Below are positions 1 through 4,812 of a stretch of DNA of 7,350 bases, piece after piece. Both the position numbers and the translations under genes were made by a program. Below the pieces are notes generated by a model. That model was given only the letters and a program-made list of their open reading frames with translations. It made no database searches and was not told the DNA's origin. The stretch lies in NCBI GenBank assembly GCA_001800075.1, contig MGUR01000029.1:13258-20607 (forward strand), written 5' to 3'. Source of the DNA: Elusimicrobia bacterium RIFCSPLOWO2_01_FULL_59_12. GTDB taxonomy: Bacteria > Elusimicrobiota > Elusimicrobia > 2-01-FULL-59-12. The number at the start of each line of letters is the position of its first letter. The stretch's first letter is position 1.

Positions 1-14
1 GTTGTATCGTCAAC

Positions 15-34
15 CCGACACGAGGACGTGTTGG
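15..34 (+). promoter_or_regulatory. Leader stem-loop upstream of the P-II gene
   Basis: CCGACACG (15-22) pairs with CGTGTTGG (27-34) in eight base pairs, one of them G-U, closed by an AGGA tetraloop. A short GTTG/CAAC pairing (1-4 with 11-14) lies just before it. TTGG (31-34) can instead pair with CCAA (41-44), so alternative folds are possible. It sits 14 nt before a strong terminator. Reading frames 1, 2 and 3 are all open here without a recognisable product, so I read the stretch as untranslated leader or as the tail of an upstream transcript. I do not recognise a named riboswitch class. Confidence 0.45.
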
Positions 35-48
35 ACAGACCCAAGGAC

Positions 49-83
49 GGCGTTCCGGCGACAGCTGGAGCGCCTTTTTTTTT
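49..83 (+). terminator. Rho-independent terminator (attenuator candidate) before the P-II gene
   Basis: GGCGTTCCGGC (49-59) pairs with GCTGGAGCGCC (64-74) as an 11-bp GC-rich stem with two G-U pairs, a GACA tetraloop (60-63), and nine uninterrupted T (75-83). This is a textbook intrinsic terminator on the + strand. It ends 53 nt before the P-II start. The GC-rich interval 84-136 shows no convincing promoter, so P-II transcription probably has to read through it. That makes it either an attenuator or a partial terminator at the end of an upstream gene such as an ammonium transporter. The terminator is clear; the attenuation role is inferred. Confidence 0.85.
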
Positions 84-121
84 CGCCACACCACTGGCGA
101 ACCCGCCCGCAGCGCGGCGGG
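84..121 (+). promoter_or_regulatory. Two GC-rich hairpins in the 5' UTR of the P-II gene
   Basis: Immediately after the T-run, CGCCA (84-88) pairs with TGGCG (95-99). Then CCCGCC (102-107) pairs with GGCGGG (116-121). The second hairpin contains the only purine-rich stretch near the P-II start (about 116-122), a weak Shine-Dalgarno candidate, so it could limit translation. No T-run follows either hairpin, so they are not terminators. Confidence 0.35.
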
Positions 122-136
122 ATTTCCGAAAAAAAT

Positions 137-454
137 ATGAAAAAAATTGAATGCTACATTCGCGAGTCCGACGTCGACCCCTTGGTGCGCTCCCTGGCGA
201 AAACGGGGATCGGGGGGGTCACGGTGTATCCCATCCAGGGCTTCGGCCGGCAGAAGGGGAAGGGGGACGGCGTGCTGCTGCCGCGGATGAAAATGGAAGT
301 GTTCGCCCTGGATATGGAAGTGGACTGCGTGATGGGGGCCATTTTGGAGATCACGCGTAAAAACGATTTCGGAGCGGGAAAAATAGCCGTGCTGCCGGTG
401 GACGACGTGCTCCGGATCCGCACGGGTGAAACAGGAGCCAAGGCCGTTTTTTGA
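137..454 (+). CDS. P-II family nitrogen regulatory protein with a shortened T-loop
   Basis: 105-residue P-II (GlnB/GlnK-like) protein. This family forms trimers that sense ATP/ADP and 2-oxoglutarate and bind targets through the T-loop. The start MKKIECYIR matches the first beta strand of the family. GFGRQKG (35-41) opens the T-loop, and GAGK (79-82) with RIRTGE (93-98) keeps the ATP-binding Gly-x-Gly-Lys and Arg-x-Arg. Between GFGRQKG and the LPRMK strand there are 6 residues, against about 14 in E. coli GlnB. The uridylylated Tyr51 and the T-loop tip are therefore missing, and the B-loop Thr-Gly is replaced by Lys-Asn (75-76). The ATG at 137 is chosen by homology; an in-frame extension to the window start encodes nothing recognisable. 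No good ribosome binding site is visible. The porin gene follows 54 bp downstream. Family assignment is firm; targets are unknown. Confidence 0.9.
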   Translation: MKKIECYIRESDVDPLVRSLAKTGIGGVTVYPIQGFGRQKGKGDGVLLPRMKMEVFALDMEVDCVMGAILEITRKNDFGAGKIAVLPVDDVLRIRTGETGAKAVF

Positions 455-479
455 AGCGAGTGGGCGAACGTGTTCTAAT
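451..479 (+). promoter_or_regulatory. Predicted sigma70-type promoter of the porin gene
   Basis: A -35 like TTGAAG (451-456, 4 of 6 consensus bases) overlaps the P-II stop codon. An ideal 17-nt spacer separates it from a -10 like TCTAAT (474-479, 5 of 6). Transcription would start near 486, leaving a short leader that contains the strong ribosome binding site. The palindrome GAAC-GT-GTTC (466-475) lies in the spacer and touches the -10, with a further GAAC at 486-489, so an operator is possible. Prediction by eye only. Confidence 0.5.
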
Positions 480-495
480 CATACCGAACAATAAA

Positions 496-501
496 AGGAG
501 G
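496..501 (+). promoter_or_regulatory. Strong Shine-Dalgarno site of the porin gene
   Basis: AGGAGG lies 7 nt before the ATG at 509 and is the best ribosome binding site in the window. It fixes the porin start and suggests high expression, as expected for an abundant outer-membrane protein. Confidence 0.85.
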
Positions 502-508
502 ACATAAC

Positions 509-1615
509 ATGAGCGGTTCAACGTGGATGAGAAAATGGGGGGTGTTGGGGTTCTGTGCAGCTCTCAGCGCGGCCCTGAACGGCCAGGCGTTTGCGGAAGG
601 CTTGGTCATCGGCGGGTATGTGCAGGGATCCTATCAGGTCAACCTCGGCAAACCCAAGGATGGATCGGGGAATCCAACAGGTAATCAGTTGAGATCGTTT
701 GACGCTTCGCAAGACGACGATTTCAGCGTCAATCAGGTGCAGTTGAATGCCCTGAAAGCGGTCGGCGACGACCGTTACGGTTACGGCGTGAAGCTGTTGT
801 TCGGACGGGACGCCGCGGGCCTCGGCCAAGGGGTGTTCGACGTGGCCGTGGAGGAAGCCTATGCGATGTATTCTCCTGAAAAACTGAGGAAACTGACATT
901 CACAGGCGGTAAATTCGTCACCATGGAAGGCGTCGAAATCATCGAGTCGCCGCTGAACCTTAACATCACCGAAGGTCTCCTGTTTGGCTTGGCGGAAGCC
1001 TACACGCACGTCGGCGCCAAGGCCGCCTACGCGATCAGCGATAAAGCCACGGTCATGGCCGGCGTTGTGAACGGCTGGGATGTCGACGATGACAACAACC
1101 GCGGCAAGACGTTGATGGGAAATGTCAACCTGATTCCCGTCGACAAGGTGACGGCCAACCTGCACGTCATGTACGGCCCGGAAGCCGCCGACCAGACCCA
1201 TCAGAAGCGCACCTCCGTGGATCTGGTGCTGGGGTATTCCGGCATCGACAAGCTCTCCCTGAACCTTCAGGGGAACTGGGGCCAGGATAAGCAGGACACT
1301 GTCACCGCGTCCACCTGGAAAGGCGTCGGACTGTGGGCGGGTTACAGCGCGAGCGATTATTTGAACCCCGGCGTCCGCTTCGAAGTGTTTGATGATTCGA
1401 ACGGCGGAAGCCGGACGGGGATTGTGAATTCCGGCGGGGTCGGCCCCACGGTCAAGGACATCACGTTCACCAACAAGTTCAAGCTCACCGAGAAAATGTT
1501 CATCCGGGCGGAATATCGCCATGATTTCTCGAATGCTCCTGCGTTCCAGAACAAGGATGGGAATACGGTCCGGGTCCAGAACACCCTCGGCGCGGACTGG
1601 GTGGTGCTGTTCTAA
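509..1615 (+). CDS. Outer-membrane beta-barrel porin, BBP2/OmpL-like
   Basis: 368-residue predicted porin of the outer membrane. Residues 1-29 form a Sec signal peptide: Arg-Lys at 8-9, a hydrophobic core, and likely AFA cleavage before EG. The mature part starts with an amphipathic strand (GGYVQGSYQVNL) and alternates polar and aromatic residues through many strands. Family-like blocks are GKFVTMEGVEIIESP, AEAYTHVGAKAAYAISDK, GVVNGWD and the late RAEYRHDFSN. The chain ends in WVVLF; a terminal Phe is the usual signal for the BAM insertion machinery. Length and block order fit putative beta-barrel porin-2 (Pfam BBP2), a family I recall near P-II and ammonium-transporter genes. Substrate is unknown; passage of small nitrogen solutes is only a contextual guess. 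It has its own predicted promoter and a strong ribosome binding site. Confidence 0.85.
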   Translation: MSGSTWMRKWGVLGFCAALSAALNGQAFAEGLVIGGYVQGSYQVNLGKPKDGSGNPTGNQLRSFDASQDDDFSVNQVQLNALKAVGDDRYGYGVKLLFGRDAAGLGQGVFDVAVEEAYAMYSPEKLRKLTFTGGKFVTMEGVEIIESPLNLNITEGLLFGLAEAYTHVGAKAAYAISDKATVMAGVVNGWDVDDDNNRGKTLMGNVNLIPVDKVTANLHVMYGPEAADQTHQKRTSVDLVLGYSGIDKLSLNLQGNWGQDKQDTVTASTWKGVGLWAGYSASDYLNPGVRFEVFDDSNGGSRTGIVNSGGVGPTVKDITFTNKFKLTEKMFIRAEYRHDFSNAPAFQNKDGNTVRVQNTLGADWVVLF

Positions 1616-1633
1616 CGGCTAACGACGAAAATA

Positions 1634-1671
1634 GAGAATGGAGAATAGGGCAACCCCCATTTTCCATTTTC
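1634..1671. repeat. Imperfect inverted repeat with tandem 7-mers, downstream of the porin
   Basis: GAGAATGGAGAATAGGG (1634-1650) pairs with 1655-1671 at 16 of 17 positions (two G-U, one A-C mismatch) around a CAAC loop. Each arm is itself a tandem 7-mer: GAGAATG GAGAATA on the left, CATTTTC CATTTTC on the right. No T-run follows on the + strand, so it is not a standard terminator. It may protect the 3' end of the porin mRNA or be a dispersed intergenic palindrome. Pairing is seen directly; role is inferred. Confidence 0.6.
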
Positions 1672-1694
1672 AATAAGTGACGCATTCTGTTTCC

Positions 1695-1736
1695 GGAGCA
1701 GGCAGCCATCCCCTTGGGCTGCCTGCTCCTTTTTTT
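1695..1736 (+). terminator. Rho-independent terminator of the porin unit
   Basis: GGAGCAGGCAGCC (1695-1707) and GGCTGCCTGCTCC (1717-1729) are perfect 13-bp complements around a 9-nt loop. Seven T follow (1730-1736). It ends the porin transcript 80 nt after the stop codon and separates it from the debranching-enzyme gene. On the other strand no T-run follows, so it is one-directional. Confidence 0.95.
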
Positions 1737-1766
1737 GACTCCATCTTTATTGTAGACTCTACCCCT

Positions 1767-3785
1767 GTGATCGCATTCGATAAGGAAACTTGCACTGATT
1801 TCGAAACCGCCTTATCCAAAGAATGGCTTGAAACGAACGGCTTAGGCGGCTTTTCCTCCTCCACGATCACCTCCTGCAACACCCGCCGCTACCACGGATT
1901 GCTTGTCGCCTCCCTTCCGACCGGGCAGGCCGAACAGCCCTTCTCCATGGCCCGTCTGGTTCTGGTCAATGCGCTTGAGGAATGGGTTCTGTCGGGCGGG
2001 ACGCGGTACGATCTGTCCGTCCATCAGTATCCCGGGGTCGTTCATCCTCGCGGTGACCGCAACCTGACCGGCTTTCGGTTGGACCCCTGGCCGATCTGGA
2101 CCTATCGTGTCGACACCCTGGTTTTAGAAAAATCGCTGACGATGATCCATGGACAGAACACGGTCATTTTGACGTACAAGGTGCGCAAGGAAAACAGCCA
2201 GGCGGAACTGGTCATCCGCCCCTTCCTGACCTGCCGGCCTATTCACACGCTTCATCAGGAGAACCCCGCGCTCCAACCCCAGGCTGAAGTCCGCAACGGC
2301 GTGGCCCTCTTGAATCCGTATCCGGGGATTCCCACGGTGTACCTGCATCAGAACGCCGCGGGTTATGTGCCGGGTTTTAACTGGTACCGGCAAATGGAAT
2401 ACGCGCGCGAGCGCGACCGCGGGTTGGAGTTCCGGGAGGATTGCTGGGCTCCGGGCGATTTTCACTTCACGCTGCGCTCCAACCAGGAGGCGATCCTGGT
2501 GCTCACCACCGAAGGGGCCGGCTATTTTGACAGCACGTTCCTGTTGAACGCGGAGCGCGCCCGGCGCCGCAAGTTGTTGACCGGCTGGGAAGCGACGGAC
2601 GATGTGACGCATCATCTGGTACTGGCCGCCGACCAGTTTTTAGTGAAGCGAAGTCTCATCGCGGGCTATCCCTGGTTTGATGTCTGGGGCCGGGACACGC
2701 TGATCGCGCTGCCCGGCCTGCTGCTGACGACCGGTCATTTCGCGGAGGCGAGGGACATTCTCAAAACGTCGGCCGGCCTGTCTCGGGAAGGGCTCATCCC
2801 GAACCGGTTCGCGCAGGCCGGCTCCCCCGCCCAGTACAATTCCGTCGATACCAGCCTCTGGTTCCTGGTGTCGGTGTTTCATTATTTACGGTATACCAAA
2901 GACTTTGATTTTGTGAAGGATCAGCTTTGGGACGCCATGAAAAGCGTCATCGAACACTATCAGAACGGCACGCACTTTCACATCCACATGGATGTCGATG
3001 GATTGATCCTGGCCGGGCAGGCAGGGACTCCGCTCACCTGGATGGATGCCAAAGTCGGGGATTGGGTGGTCACTCCCCGGGCGGGAAAACCCGTCGAGAT
3101 TCAGGCGTTGTGGTACAACGGGCTGCGCATCATGGAACAGATCGGCGGCCGGATCGGCGACAAAGAGAGGGCCGGGAAATGGGGCGGCCTGGCGGAAAAG
3201 GTGTGGAATGCCATCAATCGCGAATTCTGGTACGAAGAGGGCGGGCATCTCTATGACGTCATCAACGGGGATGAAAAAGACGCCAGCCTGCGGCCCAACC
3301 AGCTTTTTGCCGTGAGCCTTCCGTTCGAAAGCGTCACGCCGGACCGGGCCGGGCGGGTGGTCAACCTTCTCGAGGAGCGGCTGTTAACGCCGTTCGGGCT
3401 CCGGACGCTGGACCCGCGTGATAAACGCTACGCCTCGCGCTACTACGGGGACCCGCGCTCCCGGGACGCCGCGTATCACCAGGGGACCGTCTGGCCCTGG
3501 CTGATGGGGCCGTTCCTGACGGCTTATCAGAAAGTGCATGGGAAGTCGCCGCGGGTGCAGGCGCATTTGAGGGCTCATCTGGCGCTCCTGTTGACCCATT
3601 TGTGGGAATCCGGATTGGGGACCATTTCGGAAGTTTTCGACGGAGACATGCCGCATGAGCCCCGCGGGTGCATCGCGCAAGCCTGGTCGGTGGCCGAAGT
3701 CCTGAGAGTTCTCCGGGAAGAACTCGGCCCCTCCGCTCCCCTGCAGACCGCCCGCGTGCCTGAAAAAGATCCCGCCGCGCTGTAA
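1767..3785 (+). CDS. Glycogen debranching enzyme, archaeal type (GH133)
   Basis: 672-residue amylo-alpha-1,6-glucosidase-type enzyme of the cytoplasm, predicted to remove alpha-1,6 branch stubs from glycogen-like storage glucan. An N-terminal beta domain carries EWLETNGLGGFSSST (19-33) and RRYHGLL (40-46). A C-terminal (alpha/alpha)6 barrel carries GYPWFDVWGRD (300-310), YNSVDTSLWF, TWMDAK with Asp427, RPNQLFAVSLP (from 509), YHQGTVWPW (from 570) and SEVFDG with Glu622. By analogy to eukaryotic debranching enzymes, Asp427 and Glu622 are the likely catalytic pair. I take GTG at 1767: residues from there match the family N-terminus, while an in-frame GTG at 1677 would force translation through the terminator at 1695-1736. 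No Shine-Dalgarno is visible before 1767. The gene converges with the next one. Family certain, start fairly sure. Confidence 0.93.
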   Translation: MIAFDKETCTDFETALSKEWLETNGLGGFSSSTITSCNTRRYHGLLVASLPTGQAEQPFSMARLVLVNALEEWVLSGGTRYDLSVHQYPGVVHPRGDRNLTGFRLDPWPIWTYRVDTLVLEKSLTMIHGQNTVILTYKVRKENSQAELVIRPFLTCRPIHTLHQENPALQPQAEVRNGVALLNPYPGIPTVYLHQNAAGYVPGFNWYRQMEYARERDRGLEFREDCWAPGDFHFTLRSNQEAILVLTTEGAGYFDSTFLLNAERARRRKLLTGWEATDDVTHHLVLAADQFLVKRSLIAGYPWFDVWGRDTLIALPGLLLTTGHFAEARDILKTSAGLSREGLIPNRFAQAGSPAQYNSVDTSLWFLVSVFHYLRYTKDFDFVKDQLWDAMKSVIEHYQNGTHFHIHMDVDGLILAGQAGTPLTWMDAKVGDWVVTPRAGKPVEIQALWYNGLRIMEQIGGRIGDKERAGKWGGLAEKVWNAINREFWYEEGGHLYDVINGDEKDASLRPNQLFAVSLPFESVTPDRAGRVVNLLEERLLTPFGLRTLDPRDKRYASRYYGDPRSRDAAYHQGTVWPWLMGPFLTAYQKVHGKSPRVQAHLRAHLALLLTHLWESGLGTISEVFDGDMPHEPRGCIAQAWSVAEVLRVLREELGPSAPLQTARVPEKDPAAL

Positions 3786-3818
3786 TATCCAAGATTTTAC
3801 CTTCTGTTTACGTGTTTT

Positions 3819-4775
3819 TCACCGCCACTCGATGACCGTCCATCGATCGATTCCGGTGAAGGCCAGTCCCCAGAAAAGAGCGGTTCCCAGGGCGATAAGG
3901 ACGCGTTGAAAGGCGCTTCGCCCGCGCCAGAAAAGCGAGGCGGCTTGATGGAACGCGTGGGCTTCCAGGGCAAACGGCATAAATCCGATAAACCCCAGAA
4001 CAGGCATCTCGAAGATTTTGGAAAACTCCCAATACGGGAGCGTGTACCGCCACTTCGCGCCCGCCCCGAAGTTGCATCCTTCCCAGAACAGCCCGCAGGC
4101 CAGGCCCGCCGCCAGCAGCGTCCAGGTATGACGCAGCTCCCCGTTTTTCCAGTCCATCCATAACGAGTGACCTTTCTTTTTGGCGACCCAGGGATCCAGC
4201 AGGAGAAAGACGCCGCCCCAAATGAAGGGGAAAAAGTACCGGGGCCAGAGGAGCGGGAGAAGGATCATGAGAAGTCCCAGCGTTAAGAAAACTCCTTCCC
4301 CCTTGGGGGGGGAAGGTCGGGACGGGGGTGAGGCACCCCCCCACCCTCGCCCTCCCCCGCCAGGGGGGAGGGAATTCCTGGGAAGGTAGCTATCTACGAG
4401 CTTCCGCACCATCAAAATACCGGGCATGACGGTGGCAAACGACAGCGCGTAGCCCGGCCAGCGCAGCCAGCGCTCGGTGGGGACGTTGAGGTAGACCCAG
4501 TTGCTCAGGCGGAAGTTGAAGACCTCAAAGATCAGCCAGAAGGTCGTCGACAGGCACAACAGCCGCGCCAAGGATCGGGGGCGGGAAAGCGGGGAGATTC
4601 CGGCGCGGGAGGCGAGTGTCCGGTCGATGACCCACAAGAAGGAAGCCCAGGCGAAAAGATAAAAATAGGTATGAAAGGGCTCCCAGCGTTTAACCCAACC
4701 GGCGTACAAAAACAGGCCGAAGCACGCGGCACCGGCCGCCGCCTGAAGTTTCAACCGCAGGGTCTGCGACGCCAT
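3819..4775 (-). CDS. Multi-pass membrane protein of unknown function, internally duplicated
   Basis: 318-residue integral membrane protein with roughly eight hydrophobic segments, not a family I can name. Two halves repeat the same pattern. Half one has Asp51 after a hydrophobic run, then Glu84, Asn87-Phe88, Trp93-x-Tyr95 and Pro99. Half two has Asp194, Glu232, Asn235-Phe236, Trp242-x-Tyr244 and Pro247, followed by FEMPVLGFIGFMPFALE (255-271). The layout recalls carotenoid-modifying membrane enzymes (CarR-type lycopene cyclase, CruF/DUF422), but this is weak. Residues 134-162 are a Pro/Gly-rich insert encoded by a palindromic repeat and lie between the two halves. Start: ATG at 4775 has GAGG 4 nt upstream. 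ATG at 4784 and TTG/ATG at 4856/4853 are alternatives, the last pair overlapping the divergent gene. It lies between two glucan-related genes without an evident functional link. Confidence 0.75.
   Translation of the reverse strand: MASQTLRLKLQAAAGAACFGLFLYAGWVKRWEPFHTYFYLFAWASFLWVIDRTLASRAGISPLSRPRSLARLLCLSTTFWLIFEVFNFRLSNWVYLNVPTERWLRWPGYALSFATVMPGILMVRKLVDSYLPRNSLPPGGGGRGWGGASPPSRPSPPKGEGVFLTLGLLMILLPLLWPRYFFPFIWGGVFLLLDPWVAKKKGHSLWMDWKNGELRHTWTLLAAGLACGLFWEGCNFGAGAKWRYTLPYWEFSKIFEMPVLGFIGFMPFALEAHAFHQAASLFWRGRSAFQRVLIALGTALFWGLAFTGIDRWTVIEWR
4290..4376. repeat. Palindromic repeat element inserted in frame in the membrane-protein gene
   Basis: An 87-bp (29-codon) GC-rich imperfect palindrome. 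Its ends are related inverted repeats: AACTCCTTCCCCC on the left, and AATTCCCTCCCCCC as the reverse complement of the right end. A perfect inner hairpin has GGGGGTG (4324-4330) and CACCCCC (4334-4340) around an AGG loop. Read on the minus strand it encodes residues 134-162, rich in Pro, Gly and Ser, with blocks PPGGGGRGWGG and SRPSPPKGEG. This matches a widespread intergenic palindrome type I recall from many bacterial genomes. No clear target duplication is visible at the edges, so the exact limits are approximate. Confidence 0.7.
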
Positions 4776-4784
4776 AGGCCTCAT

Positions 4785-4794
4785 TTTATACAAT
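4785..4794. promoter_or_regulatory. Shared -10 region of two divergent genes
   Basis: Only 37 bp separate the chosen start codons at 4775 (-) and 4813 (+). On the + strand TACAAT (4789-4794) matches the -10 consensus at 5 of 6 bases; a poor -35 (GCGACG, 4766-4771) lies 17 nt upstream. On the - strand TATAAA (4790 to 4785) matches at 5 of 6 with no good -35. The two boxes overlap by two bases, so the promoters should compete for RNA polymerase. The - transcript would begin about 3 nt before its ATG, nearly leaderless, unless the promoter lies further upstream. Confidence 0.4.
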
Positions 4795-4812
4795 AGCCGC
4801 ACTTCAAGAGCT

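Noticed and set aside
94..111. Possible sigma54 promoter (CTGGC...CGCA) before the P-II gene
   Set aside because: The spacing between GG and GC is 11 rather than 10 and the TTGC part is absent, so it does not meet the -24/-12 consensus.
1..136. Coding sequence upstream of, or fused to, the P-II protein
   Set aside because: The frame is open, but the translation is not recognisable and crosses a perfect terminator hairpin with nine T.
518..1522. 334-codon open frame antisense to the porin
   Set aside because: It is the shadow of the porin codons in a GC-rich gene; the translation is Gly/Val/His-rich with no domain or signal, whereas the + frame is a clear porin.
1735..1763. Possible promoter of the debranching gene (TTGACT at 1735, TAGACT at 1753)
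   Set aside because: The good -35 and the best -10 are only 12 nt apart; at 17 nt spacing the -10 matches 3 of 6 bases. Too weak to call.
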